Of a stretch of DNA of 64,000 bases, positions 55,224 to 63,492 are shown in pieces. Position numbers and translations under genes: made by a program. Below the pieces are notes generated by a model, which was not told the origin of the DNA, made no database searches, and saw only the letters and a list, made by a program, of their open reading frames with translations. Every line of letters begins with the position of its first letter. The first letter of the stretch is position 1. Source of the stretch: Caenimonas koreensis DSM 17982 (lineage in GTDB: Bacteria > Pseudomonadota > Gammaproteobacteria > Burkholderiales > Burkholderiaceae_C); assembly GCF_009646335.1 (NCBI RefSeq), contig NZ_WJBU01000010.1:186001-250000 (forward strand). Direction: 5' to 3'.

Positions 55224-57140
55224 ATGATCGTCGGCACGGCGGGGCATATCGATCACGGCAAGACAGCGCTGGTGCGTGCGCTCACCGGCATTGACGCTGA
55301 CCGCCTGCCCGAAGAAAAGCGGCGCGGCATCACCATCGAGCTGGGCTATGCGTCGATGCCGGTTGCGGGCAGCGAAAGCATCTCCTTCGTTGACGTGCCC
55401 GGCCACGAGAAGCTGGTGCGCACGATGGTCGCTGGCGCCAGCGGCATTGACTACGCGCTGCTGCTCGTTGCGGCGGACGATGGCGTGATGCCGCAAACGC
55501 GCGAGCACCTCACGATTCTTTCGTTGCTGGGTGTGCGCCGTGGCGCGGCCGTGGTGACGAAGATCGATCGTGTTGATGAGGCGGTTGCAGCGCAGCGCGA
55601 AGCCGAAGTGCGCGCGCTGATCGCCAAAGAAGGCCTCGTCGACTGGCCCGTGTTGCGCGTCGCGGCGCTGCGTGGCGATGGCGTTGAACAGCTGCGTGAG
55701 TTGCTGGTGGCCGAATCTGCGAATGCAACGAGGCCCGCAGATACGCACGCAGCCTTTCGCATGCCGCTCGACCGCGTGTTCACGCTCTCAGGCGTCGGCA
55801 CCGTGGTGGCTGGCAGCATCGCGGCTGGCTCGGTGTGCATCGGCGCGCAGCTGTGCCTGGCGCAGGCGCCGCAACACGTGCTGCGCGTGCGCGGCTTGCA
55901 GGTGCATGGCGCCGCGCTTGAAGAGGCTGGCGCGGGCCAGCGATGTGCTGTAAGCCTGGCGAGCCTCGGGCGCGAAGAAGTCGAGCGCGGGCAGGTGTTG
56001 TGCGACCCTGCCATTGCGCAGCAGAGTGATCGCATCGACGTCTGGCTGCGCGTGGCGGCCATTGAGGAAGCGCCGCTGCGCTCCGGTGCACTCGTGCACT
56101 TGCACATTGGCACGCAGGAGGTGATGGCGAGTGTCGCGGTGCTCGGGCAGCCAGCACTCGCACCGGGCGAGGAGGGCGCGGCACAACTGGTGCTGCGGCA
56201 GGCCATCTGCGCATGGCAGCACGATCGCTTTGTGCTGCGCGATGCGTCGGCAGCGCGCACTGTTGGCGGCGGGCTGGTGCTCGATGCGCATCCGCCTGTG
56301 CGCTACCGGCAAACACCGCAGCGGCTGGCGCTGCTGGCAACGCAGCGCGCGCCCGACGCCATGGCGCGGCTTGCAGGCGCATTGGCGCATTCGCCGCTGG
56401 GCGTGAATGCCGCGCAGTGGCTTCGCGATGCAGGGCTGGTTTCATGGCCTGTGGAGCTTGCGTCGTTGCACGATCCTGTTATCACGAAAGACAGCGAATG
56501 GATCATTGGCCGCCCGGCTATGGAGGCAGCGCAGCAAACACTGCTTGCAGCACTGGCGGACTTTCACGAGCGCTCGCCGCAGGAAGTTGGCCTGGAGCTG
56601 CGCCGTGCGCGCCGGCAAGCTGCACCGCGCATGGAAGACGCGCTGTGGCTGTCGCTCGTCGACAACCTGCGCGAGTCAGGCCAGGTTGGCTTGCGCGGCA
56701 GCTTCCTCCACCTGCCCGCGCACGGCGAGCAACTGCGCGCGGCTGATCGCGTTGTTGCAGAGCGTGCGATGCCCTTGCTGATCGAAGGCAGGTTCGACCC
56801 GCCGTGGGTGCGCGACGTGGCTGCCAGCATCAACCTGCCCGAAGAGCAGGTGCGACAGGTGCTGGGCCGGCTTGCAAAAACCGGCGAGATCTTTGCCATC
56901 GTGAAGGACTTGTACTACCCACCGCGCACCGTGCTTGAACTGGCGCAGATCGCGCGCACGCTGGGCAAGAATGACGCGAGCATTACAGCCGCCGCTTTTC
57001 GCGATGCAACCGGCTTGGGCCGCAAGCGTGCGATACAGATACTCGAATTTTTCGACCGCGTTGGCATGACGCGCCGTGTGGGCGATGATCATTTATTGCG
57101 GCCGGGCACGCAGCTGTTTGCGCAGGAGGAAAGCGTGTGA
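55224..57140 (+). CDS. selB: Selenocysteine-specific elongation factor
   Basis: A 638-residue translation factor that brings Sec-tRNA to UGA codons with a SECIS. GTPase motifs: GHIDHGKTALVRALTG (G1), DVPGHEKL (G3), VVTKIDRVD (G4). Beta-barrel domains II and III follow (about residues 170-370), and then four winged-helix domains that read the SECIS. The closing part has TGLGRKRAIQILEFFDRVGM, as in other SelBs. Intact. It ends 7 bases before selC. Confidence 0.97.
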   Translation: MIVGTAGHIDHGKTALVRALTGIDADRLPEEKRRGITIELGYASMPVAGSESISFVDVPGHEKLVRTMVAGASGIDYALLLVAADDGVMPQTREHLTILSLLGVRRGAAVVTKIDRVDEAVAAQREAEVRALIAKEGLVDWPVLRVAALRGDGVEQLRELLVAESANATRPADTHAAFRMPLDRVFTLSGVGTVVAGSIAAGSVCIGAQLCLAQAPQHVLRVRGLQVHGAALEEAGAGQRCAVSLASLGREEVERGQVLCDPAIAQQSDRIDVWLRVAAIEEAPLRSGALVHLHIGTQEVMASVAVLGQPALAPGEEGAAQLVLRQAICAWQHDRFVLRDASAARTVGGGLVLDAHPPVRYRQTPQRLALLATQRAPDAMARLAGALAHSPLGVNAAQWLRDAGLVSWPVELASLHDPVITKDSEWIIGRPAMEAAQQTLLAALADFHERSPQEVGLELRRARRQAAPRMEDALWLSLVDNLRESGQVGLRGSFLHLPAHGEQLRAADRVVAERAMPLLIEGRFDPPWVRDVAASINLPEEQVRQVLGRLAKTGEIFAIVKDLYYPPRTVLELAQIARTLGKNDASITAAAFRDATGLGRKRAIQILEFFDRVGMTRRVGDDHLLRPGTQLFAQEESV

Positions 57141-57147
57141 AGAACAT

Positions 57148-57243
57148 GGAAGGAAATCGCTCCCGGTGGGGCGGCTGGGCTTCAAACCCAGTGGGTGGCG
57201 CCATGCGTTGCCGGGTGGGTTCGACTCCCGCTTCCTTCCGCCA
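57148..57243 (+). tRNA. selC: tRNA-Sec (anticodon TCA)
   Basis: A 96-base tRNA gene. The 8-bp acceptor arm is GGAAGGAA (57148-57155) paired with TTCCTTCC, then discriminator G and encoded CCA (57241-57243). The anticodon arm CTGGG-CTTCAAA-CCCAG carries TCA at 57182-57184. A long extra arm follows (about 57190-57212), then the TpsiC arm with GGTTCGACTCC. The 8-bp acceptor and long extra arm are the marks of selenocysteine tRNA. Closest gene is selB, 7 bases upstream, so it may be cut out of the selAB message. Confidence 0.97.
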
Positions 57244-57319
57244 TTGGGTGCGTTGACGACGCAGCACCGCCGGGCAGCAGCGCGGTCTCAGGAGACAATC
57301 ACTTCTTTCAGGGGGGTGT

Positions 57320-58072
57320 GTGTCTCTGGTCAACCGTATTGCCTTGGTCCGCGATGAGGCGCTCGCGCTGTCGCGCAGGCCGCTCTTTCGCGAAGGAGTG
57401 CGCGACACGCTGCCGATGGCCATCGGCATCGCCGCATGGGGCCTTGTCGCCGGTGTTGCCATGGCCAAGAGCGACATGGGCATGGGCCTGGCCATCTTCA
57501 TGTCCGTCATCGTTTACGCGGGGTCTGCACAGATCGCGGCACTGCCGCTGATAGCGGCCGGCGCGCCCGTGTGGGTGATATGGGCCACCACGCTGTGCGT
57601 GAGCCTGCGCTTCATGGCGTTCAGCTTTCACTACCGGCCGTACTTCGCCCACCTCTCGCGGCCACGCCGCCTGGCACTGAGCTTCCTGATGGGCGACACG
57701 AACTTCGCGCTGTTCGTTCGCAGGTTCGCCCAGCCGCAGCCGGGGCAAAAGCATGAGGACTACTTCATGGGCAGCGCGCTGATCACGTTTGGTATCTGGC
57801 AGATCGCCATCACCGCTGGCATCGTGGCGGGGCACGGAATACCTGCGTCATGGGGCCTGGGCTTTGCGGGCACGATGGCATTGCTGGCGTTGACCTGCAC
57901 GCAGCTGCGCAATGCGTCGACGTGGGCGGCTGCATCCGTGGCGGCATGCGCGGCAGTGGCGGCGTTTGCGTTGCCGCTCAAGTTGAACATCGTGGTTGCC
58001 ATTTGCGCGGCAGTGGCAGTCGGTATCGTGGCCGACCACGCCAAGGCCGCACGCAAAGGTGTTGCGCCGTGA
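57320..58072 (+). CDS. azlC: AzlC family branched-chain amino acid exporter, large subunit
   Basis: A 250-residue inner-membrane protein with about seven helices. Signature parts are DTLPMAIGIAAWGLVAGVAM, MSVIVYAGSAQIAALPL, and LRFMAFSFHYRPY. AzlC with AzlD exports branched-chain amino acids. The start is GTG with the strong ribosome site AGGGGGG. The end overlaps azlD (GTGA). Confidence 0.92.
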   Translation: MSLVNRIALVRDEALALSRRPLFREGVRDTLPMAIGIAAWGLVAGVAMAKSDMGMGLAIFMSVIVYAGSAQIAALPLIAAGAPVWVIWATTLCVSLRFMAFSFHYRPYFAHLSRPRRLALSFLMGDTNFALFVRRFAQPQPGQKHEDYFMGSALITFGIWQIAITAGIVAGHGIPASWGLGFAGTMALLALTCTQLRNASTWAAASVAACAAVAAFALPLKLNIVVAICAAVAVGIVADHAKAARKGVAP

Positions 58073-58398
58073 GCGGGCTCGAAATTTTCCTCACCACGCT
58101 TGGCATGGCCGCCATTACCTTCTTCAGCCGTTCTTCGTTTCTGCTGAGCAAAGAAGAAGTGCCCATGCCACGCTGGCTGCGCGAAGGCCTGCGCTATGCA
58201 CCCACAGCGGCGCTTGCGGCGGTGGTGGCGCCCGAGCTGGTGATGACACAAGGCCACTTGATCGACACCCTGAAAGACGCACGCGTCTTTGGCGCGCTGG
58301 CGGGCCTTGTGTTTTATGCGTGGAGGCGAAGCCTGTTCGGCACGATCGTGTGCGGAACAGGCGTGATGCTGGCGCTGCGGTTTGGGCTGGGCTGGTAG
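58069..58398 (+). CDS. azlD: AzlD family branched-chain amino acid exporter, small subunit
   Basis: A 109-residue membrane protein with three or four helices. TLGMAAITFFSRSSFLL and LRYAPTAALAAVVAPELV are typical AzlD segments. Start GTG overlaps the azlC stop. It is too small to act alone and pairs with AzlC. Confidence 0.9.
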   Translation: MSGLEIFLTTLGMAAITFFSRSSFLLSKEEVPMPRWLREGLRYAPTAALAAVVAPELVMTQGHLIDTLKDARVFGALAGLVFYAWRRSLFGTIVCGTGVMLALRFGLGW

Positions 58399-58443
58399 GG
58401 CGGTGCGACCCCTTGCTGATGCGATCGCGCGATAGCGCTGGCC

Positions 58444-58971
58444 CTAAAGCTGGCGCTCCATGAAGCGCCAGCGTGAGTGGAATTCGGCTGGTGTTTCAGC
58501 GTCCTCATAGGGCGGACGATCGACAAAGCCATTGCTTTCATACACACGGTGCGCCGCCTGCATGAAAGGCCCCGTATCCAGGCGAGCCATCTCATGGCCA
58601 AACGCTTTGGCATCGGCCAGCAGGCGTCTGAGCATCAGGTCTCCCAGGTTCATGCCGCGAAACGCGGGGCGGATGTAGATACGCTTGACTTCGGCGATAC
58701 CGCCGCCGAGCGAACGCATGCCGCCCATGCCCGCGAGGGTGCCGCCCACGGTGACCAGGTAAAAGACGCCTTTGGGTGGCGCGTTGCCGCACACCTTGTC
58801 GATGACCGTGGGCACGTATTCGCTTGCAGACATGCCGATGATCTGCTCCGAGGTCACGCCGAAGAACTTTTCGATCTCAACGAAGACCCATGACAGGTAT
58901 TCGACATTGAGCTCGATCAGCTCGCTGCGATGCATACCCAGGTCGGCGGCGATGAATTCGGGTTGGGGCAT
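58444..58971 (-). CDS. GNAT family N-acetyltransferase
   Basis: A 175-residue acetyltransferase. The acetyl-CoA motif is IYIRPAFRGMNLGDLMLRRLL (R-G-M-N-L-G in place of the usual R-G-x-G-I-G), and AAHRVYESNGFVDRPPYED near the end is common in GNATs of the YjgM/MarR-linked type. The ATG at 58971 was chosen. An upstream ATG at 59052 would add 27 residues without homology and run into the next gene. Substrate unknown. Confidence 0.85.
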   Translation of the reverse strand: MPQPEFIAADLGMHRSELIELNVEYLSWVFVEIEKFFGVTSEQIIGMSASEYVPTVIDKVCGNAPPKGVFYLVTVGGTLAGMGGMRSLGGGIAEVKRIYIRPAFRGMNLGDLMLRRLLADAKAFGHEMARLDTGPFMQAAHRVYESNGFVDRPPYEDAETPAEFHSRWRFMERQL

Positions 58972-59006
58972 AGGTCTGTCGAAGGCTGTCGTCGGTGGTT
59001 GGAATT

Positions 59007-59171
59007 TCAGTTTCGTGTTATCGAGCCTGAAAGGGCGGTATTTGCTGCCCACTGCTCACGCGTGATCTTGTAGAGGCAATGGCGCTCGAGCTCGAAGCGA
59101 TCACGGTCATCCCGCGTCCATTGGCTGAGGGCGAGGCGCTCTGTTTGGTATCGGTCAACTCTCAGGGTCAT
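59007..59171 (-). CDS. Small hypothetical protein, possibly a remnant
   Basis: A 54-codon frame that overlaps the end of the YCII gene by 17 bases on the same strand. It reads like protein (VDRYQTERLALSQWTRDDRD), and the start resembles the first strand of RimJ/RimL acetyltransferases, but it then stops well short of a GNAT domain. It may be a real small protein or a leftover N-terminus. No function is offered. Confidence 0.35.
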   Translation of the reverse strand: MTLRVDRYQTERLALSQWTRDDRDRFELERHCLYKITREQWAANTALSGSITRN

Positions 59172-59496
59172 ACCCGAACTCACGCACCTCCTGCGAGCAG
59201 CGGCAGGCCCTGGCGATCTTTGCGGCCCATTCAATGGCGGCGTCTTGCGAAGGGAGCTCCAGCACGCAAAAGCCGCCGTTCAATTCCTGCGTCTGCGGAT
59301 AGGTTTGGTGGCTGACTGCACCGTCGGCTGCAACCATCAGCGGCGGCGCGGCATCGTTGATGCCGCCTGCGAATACATAGACGCCGGCAAGCTTCGCCTC
59401 GCGGATGACAGTGCGCGCTGCTTCGCCGACTTCGGCAAAGTCTTCTTGCGGCACGTTCATGGCCGCCCCGGGAAAAGAGATCAGGTATTTCGTCAT
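59155..59496 (-). CDS. YCII-related (DGPF-type) domain protein
   Basis: A 113-residue protein with the alpha-beta dimer fold of YCII/DGPF proteins: MTKYLISFPGAAM at the start, GGFCVLELPSQDAAIEWAAKIA near the end. Such proteins often lie near ECF sigma factors, but none is seen here. The ATG at 59496 was chosen because the first strand begins there. Function unknown. Confidence 0.8.
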   Translation of the reverse strand: MTKYLISFPGAAMNVPQEDFAEVGEAARTVIREAKLAGVYVFAGGINDAAPPLMVAADGAVSHQTYPQTQELNGGFCVLELPSQDAAIEWAAKIARACRCSQEVREFGYDPES

Positions 59497-59515
59497 GTTG
59501 CAAACGATAAAACAG

Positions 59516-59908
59516 CTATTGGGCCTGCTTGAATTGAACGATGTTGCCTTCGGGGTCCCACCCGTCAAGCACTGCATGGCCGCGGAAGTGCCAGGCAGCC
59601 GCTAGTGGCTTGAGATAGCCGCCGGTTGCTTCAACCGCAGTGCGAACCTGCGCCAGATCCGCGACCACAAAAGTCGGTTTGAACGGCGTGTCGTCCCTGG
59701 GCAAAGGCGGCTTCGCAATTGTGATGGTCGCTGCGTATTTGCGGGGAATCGTGTGGACGACTACCTCGTACCCATGGCCGTGCAGCAGGTCGTGTGAGGT
59801 GTCCGATTCGACAACCTCAAGGCCCAGAGTTTGCTGATAGAACGCGCTGACGCGCTTCTTGTTCTTGGCGAATACGACCAGACCTTGTTGTGGTTGGAGC
59901 CGGGGCAC
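59516..59908 (-). CDS. VOC family protein
   Basis: A 130-residue single VOC unit starting from GTG 59908, which has a good ribosome site (AAGGAAG). It contains VVFAKNKKRVSAFYQQTLGL at the N-terminus and AVLDGWDPEGNIVQFKQ at the end. The metal-ligand His at the first strand is missing, as in lactoylglutathione-like proteins that bind rather than cut. It reads downstream of the hydrolase at 59988-60890. Confidence 0.8.
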   Translation of the reverse strand: MPRLQPQQGLVVFAKNKKRVSAFYQQTLGLEVVESDTSHDLLHGHGYEVVVHTIPRKYAATITIAKPPLPRDDTPFKPTFVVADLAQVRTAVEATGGYLKPLAAAWHFRGHAVLDGWDPEGNIVQFKQAQ

Positions 59909-59987
59909 GATGGACTTCCTTGCGTCTGCGTTCAGATGGAGGCGGTGCAAAAAGGGGCGGTGCCGCCAACACCAGGGGTAAGAACAG

Positions 59988-60890
59988 TCAGCGCGCCTGC
60001 GCCGACACGAACTCAATGAGTTCCGCAATGCTCTTTTGCGTGAGTGCAGCATCGGCAACATTGCGGTTCATGCAGCCGCGGCCTTTGCAAGCCAGCTTTT
60101 CAAAGAAGCTTGCACTCGGTTGGTCCCAGCCGTGGGTCGCGTCCGGGTACAGGGTCACGGACATGACTTTGCGCTGCGGCTCAGGAACAAGGGAGACGAG
60201 TTCATCGCAAACCTTCGGGTCGCGATCGTCGTAGTCGTCTTTGCCGCCTGCAAAGATTCGAACCGGTGCTCCGGTCCACCGCACCATAAAGTCCGCAGGC
60301 AAGTCGGCAGTGGCCCGGGCGGCCTTGGCAAACGCTGCATAGCCGTAACAGAGTGGGTAGAACGGCGCGTGGGCGGCAAAGCGGGTGCCGGTGCCCCGCC
60401 CAAACCGTTCATAGGCCCATGAGGTTGCTGAAGTCAAAGCAAGAATGCCACCGAAAGAAAATCCTGCGACAGAAATGCGCTCGGGATTGATGTTCTGCTG
60501 CGGCCCCAGGAATCGCATCGCGTCGTAGAGATTTTGTAAGTAGCCCATTCGAGTTGGCGCGCGCTCGGCTTCGTTTTTGAACAGACGCAGTTCGAGCGTT
60601 GCGAAACCAGCCTGGTTGAGCGCCTTTGCGTACTGGCTGGTGACCGGAACTTCCCAGCCACCGCCCGCGTGAATGAGGATGACTGCGGGATTGGGCTTGT
60701 CGGTCTTTGCGCCCACGGGCTGCGCAAAGACGCCTTCCACAAAAGGTTGGCCGTTGACGGGGGCCGACGTCGGAATTCGCAGGATGTCTTGGGCAGCGGC
60801 TGCGGAACACGCAATAAACGAGAGCGCTGCAAGCGCGTTTGCGAGGATGCGTTTCGTTTTTGCTCGCGCAGCGAATGTAGTGATGTGCAC
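59988..60890 (-). CDS. Exported dienelactone hydrolase family protein
   Basis: A 300-residue alpha/beta hydrolase with a signal peptide (about residues 1-33, cut after ACSAAAAQ). The catalytic set is visible: nucleophile elbow GFSFGG (Ser about 147), Asp in FAGGKDDYDD, and His in DATHGWDQP. Dienelactone-hydrolase-like proteins act on esters or lactones. Two Cys near the C-terminus (LACKGRGCMN) may pair in the periplasm. Start GTG with AGGAG site. Confidence 0.87.
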   Translation of the reverse strand: MHITTFAARAKTKRILANALAALSFIACSAAAAQDILRIPTSAPVNGQPFVEGVFAQPVGAKTDKPNPAVILIHAGGGWEVPVTSQYAKALNQAGFATLELRLFKNEAERAPTRMGYLQNLYDAMRFLGPQQNINPERISVAGFSFGGILALTSATSWAYERFGRGTGTRFAAHAPFYPLCYGYAAFAKAARATADLPADFMVRWTGAPVRIFAGGKDDYDDRDPKVCDELVSLVPEPQRKVMSVTLYPDATHGWDQPSASFFEKLACKGRGCMNRNVADAALTQKSIAELIEFVSAQAR

Positions 60891-61018
60891 TGAAAACTCC
60901 TGAACAGACGAACGAGGCGTTTTGATGAGGTGTGACGCAAATGGTGAGGCAAATTCCGGTATGCGGCAATGGGGCCGACAAGGGCAGGGGTCAGGTCACA
61001 TGCCGGGCGCGTGCGCCT

Positions 61019-61348
61019 TCAACACTCGCTACCGATGCCCTGGCGCCCGTGCATGCTGGCAAATTCGTAAGCGACAAGTGACTCACCAGACTCCATGACC
61101 GTGGCTTGAACGTAGCCAGCCACTTCCTGATTCGAAAGCCTCACGATCCAGTTAAGCCACTTTTCGTCACCGTCGGGCGAGACGCGTGACTCCCGCAGCC
61201 TGTACCCAGCGGCCAGCCGCTCGACGGACGGCGGCGGGACTCGTTCGAACTCGTAGATCGCCGGGTCGCACAGCACAGCAAACATCTCTTCGGCATGAGC
61301 TTCGACTTGCGGTTCAAGCGTGCAGCGGGTGGTGTGGATGGTATTCAT
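61019..61348 (-). pseudogene. Truncated RimJ/RimL-type acetyltransferase
   Basis: A 109-codon frame that matches the first two thirds of a GNAT: TTRCTLEPQVEAHAEEMFAV, then ERLAAGYRLRESRVSPDGDE, and ends at YEFASMHGRQGIGSEC, in the middle of the acetyl-CoA loop. The last 60 or so residues are missing. No continuation was found in the other frames of the next 120 bases (60891-61018). So it is probably inactive. Confidence 0.65.
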
Positions 61349-61554
61349 GCGGCCTGAAGTGGCTTGGCATGGGTGAGCTTTAACGGCTTGGACATATTGG
61401 CTCTGCGCGCAAACGCCGTTAGCTCCTGGTAGTTCAGAGCGGTATCGGTGGGATATCTGACCACATGCACCGGCCCTTTCCAGGCGGCGATGAAAGGAGC
61501 AAAGAGATCACCGGTGCCGTCCATGCCGGGAAGAAGCACCAGAGTGGTCTTCAT
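61345..61554 (-). pseudogene. Truncated alpha/beta hydrolase
   Basis: A 69-codon frame. Residues 1-50 match the first strand-loop of an alpha/beta hydrolase (TLVLLPGMDGTGDLFAPFIA), but the nucleophile elbow, acid and His are all missing. The last 18 residues are unrelated sequence that runs into the next gene start with a 4-base overlap. A hydrolase of about 200 residues has been cut by deletion at about residue 52. Confidence 0.6.
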
Positions 61555-61641
61555 GCGCGAGAGCGCCTGAAACGACTTCCGGCGTGCACCGTTCGCCATG
61601 AGGCAGTTACCTGCAAATGGGTGCCCGTATTCCTTGAACCG

Positions 61642-61935
61642 TCAGAGCCGGCCGAGCCAATAGCCGGGGCGGCGGCGATGCGGTGCGACCACAAGAACTT
61701 AAATGCCTGAGGCCGAATGGCGGTAGAGGATGTTGAACGGAAATCCTGGGACCCGATAACGCCGAATGCCAGGCGGCAATTCGACTGGGAAACGTTCTGG
61801 ATTTGTGCACACCTTGACCATTGCTGCGTCAAAGGCAGCAAGGTAGCGCTTGCCGAGTCCACGAAGCTGCGCCTCATAGTAGGCCACGTGCTCAAGGTGT
61901 TCAACCCGTGCAGCCTCGGCGAAAAAATAACTCAC
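61642..61935 (-). pseudogene. ParE-type toxin gene with a premature stop
   Basis: A 78-codon open stretch (61699-61935) reads like a RelE/ParE toxin up to GFPFNILYRHSASGI, where a TAA (61699-61701) stops it. In the same frame, with no shift, the next 18 codons read VLVVAPHRRRPGYWLGRL and then TGA (61642-61644). HRRRPGYW is the C-terminal signature of ParE toxins. So one nonsense change in an otherwise full-length toxin (96 codons) removes the last strand and the essential tail. It starts at GTG overlapping the antitoxin stop. Confidence 0.82.
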
Positions 61936-62156
61936 TTCAACAGGGCTTGAGCCTCGCGGCGCACGACGTCTGCAGCAACTCGCTTCGTCAAACCACGATC
62001 CAGTTCTTCCGCGCGGCGGGCCGCTTCCCGCAACCAAAGCTGCTCAACTTCACCTTCGGACAGTGCGTCAAGGCTCGATAAGAGCTGCTCTGCCAATGCC
62101 GCGCGTTGTTCGACAGGAAGCGACAGCGCCTCGCGACGGATTGTTTCGACTTTCAT
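61932..62156 (-). CDS. Addiction-module antitoxin (PF09720-like)
   Basis: A 74-residue helical antitoxin of the group that pairs with ParE-like toxins: IRREALSLPVEQRAALAEQL, SLDALSEGEVEQLWLREAAR, then a C-terminal tail. The frame is intact. Its start overlaps the stop of the DUF2306 gene by 4 bases and its stop overlaps the toxin start (GTGA). The toxin beside it is broken, so this is an antitoxin without an active local partner. Confidence 0.82.
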   Translation of the reverse strand: MKVETIRREALSLPVEQRAALAEQLLSSLDALSEGEVEQLWLREAARRAEELDRGLTKRVAADVVRREAQALLK

Positions 62157-62788
62157 GTGGGAAATGGTAGCACTGCCTGCTGGCGCGCGGTGCTCCTGAT
62201 GATCCACTCCGCCACCACCAAGTTGGGCACCCAGCAGACCCATGCGATGAGCGCATACGCCTGCTCGAACGGCAGCTGGAATATGAAAACCGGCGGCAGG
62301 TAAAGCCGCAGCGTGACCGCCGCGAACGTGAGCGCAAAGTTGCGGATCATCCAGCGCCTGTGGGCGTTGAAATCACGCGCTCTTGCCGCTACGTAGGCCA
62401 TCGCGCCCGTGTAGAGCCAGCCCAAGGCCAGCGTGGCAAAACCCGATTTGGCGAGCAAGCCACCAAACGCGTAGTAGCTCATATAGAGGCCCGCTATGCC
62501 GCCCACCAGAACGGCAACACCGAGATAGATGCGCCCCATCCAGCGATGCAGCGCAGGCCGCCGCGCTCGCAGGCGGGTGTTGAACTGGAAAGGGCCGAGC
62601 ACAAGCGCCAACGCCGAAGCAAGAATGTGCGTGGTGATGCCGACTGGGTGGGCCTGGAAGTTCGCCAGCATGTCCGGGTGCACACGCGCACCGCTGGGGC
62701 CAAGGCCATACACGGCAACGCCATAGCCTGCTACGGCAAAGCAAAGGAAGAATGCTGCGGCAAGACCAAATCGGCGCATATCAAACAT
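62153..62788 (-). CDS. DUF2306 membrane protein
   Basis: A 211-residue inner-membrane protein with six or seven helices. The DUF2306 pattern is seen in ILASALALVLGPFQF, RPALHRWMGRIYL, and the loop FNAHRRWMIRNFALTFAAVTLR. The paired His and Arg residues in these loops are the conserved part. Function unknown. A second ATG three codons in (62779) is possible. It lies 5 bases after the dehalogenase-like gene. Confidence 0.83.
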   Translation of the reverse strand: MFDMRRFGLAAAFFLCFAVAGYGVAVYGLGPSGARVHPDMLANFQAHPVGITTHILASALALVLGPFQFNTRLRARRPALHRWMGRIYLGVAVLVGGIAGLYMSYYAFGGLLAKSGFATLALGWLYTGAMAYVAARARDFNAHRRWMIRNFALTFAAVTLRLYLPPVFIFQLPFEQAYALIAWVCWVPNLVVAEWIIRSTARQQAVLPFPT

Positions 62789-62793
62789 CGCTT

Positions 62794-63474
62794 TCAGCGC
62801 GTTGCCCAGCCGCCGGACAACGGGAATACCTGGCCCACAAAGCAGCTCGCTGCGTCGCTGCAGAGATACGCCGCGAACAGGGCGTCTTCACGCGCTGCCA
62901 CCAGGCGGCCCAGCGGAACCTCACGAGCCAGGCGCTCCTGAAACCTGGGGTTGGCCTGAACCGTTGGCGGAAAGTAAGTTGGGTTATCGACGAAGTTCTG
63001 CGCGATGGCGTTGACCTGGATGTTTTGCGGCGCCAGCTCAACGCCCACCGCCTGCACGTAGGCAAGCTGCGCACCGCGAGCAGCGCTGTAAGTCGATGCA
63101 CGCTTCATGCCGCGCAACGCCGATGCACTTCCGATGGCCAGCACGCGCCCACCGCCGCGTTGCTTGAACACGGGAACGACAGCCTTGATCAGACGCGGCA
63201 GAGGATCGACAAGTGCAGCGAAAACATCGCGCCACTCGGCATCGCCCACTTCCGTAGCCGGTGTGCTGGGCGCGAGTATGGAGAGATTGGCCACCAGGAC
63301 GTCGATGGCGCCGGCATCGGCAATGACCTTTTCTGCTGCACCAACTTCAGTGAGCGCCGCTTCGCTTCGGACAACGTCAGCGCCTTGCTCTGCAAACACG
63401 TCACAGAACGCCGGCCCCATGAATTCGCTGGCCTGCGTGACGAGGATGCGTTTGCCCGTGAGTACGTTTTGCAT
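62794..63474 (-). CDS. Halohydrin dehalogenase-like protein (SDR fold)
   Basis: A 226-residue protein of the short-chain dehydrogenase fold in which the nucleotide-binding TGxxxGxG is replaced by T13-x4-F18-x-G20 (VTQASEFMGPA). The catalytic residues are Ser116-x12-Tyr129-x3-Arg133, with Arg in the place of the usual Lys. These two motifs are the published marks of halohydrin dehalogenases, which close a vicinal haloalcohol to an epoxide without a cofactor. The nucleophile-pocket region NPTYFPP and the end GQVFPLSGGW are also similar to what I recall of HheC. ATG 63474. No haloacid or epoxide hydrolase gene is beside it. Confidence 0.75.
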   Translation of the reverse strand: MQNVLTGKRILVTQASEFMGPAFCDVFAEQGADVVRSEAALTEVGAAEKVIADAGAIDVLVANLSILAPSTPATEVGDAEWRDVFAALVDPLPRLIKAVVPVFKQRGGGRVLAIGSASALRGMKRASTYSAARGAQLAYVQAVGVELAPQNIQVNAIAQNFVDNPTYFPPTVQANPRFQERLAREVPLGRLVAAREDALFAAYLCSDAASCFVGQVFPLSGGWATR

Positions 63475-63492
63475 GTGTTGAATGGTAAGAGG

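Noticed and set aside
57148..57320. Possible genomic island integrated at selC
   Set aside because: selC is a known integration site in enterobacteria, but no integrase gene and no direct repeat of the tRNA 3' end were seen downstream; azlCD follows directly.
60891..61018. Continuation of the truncated GNAT in another frame
   Set aside because: None of the minus-strand frames after 61019 resumes GNAT-like sequence, so it is a true truncation and not a frameshift.
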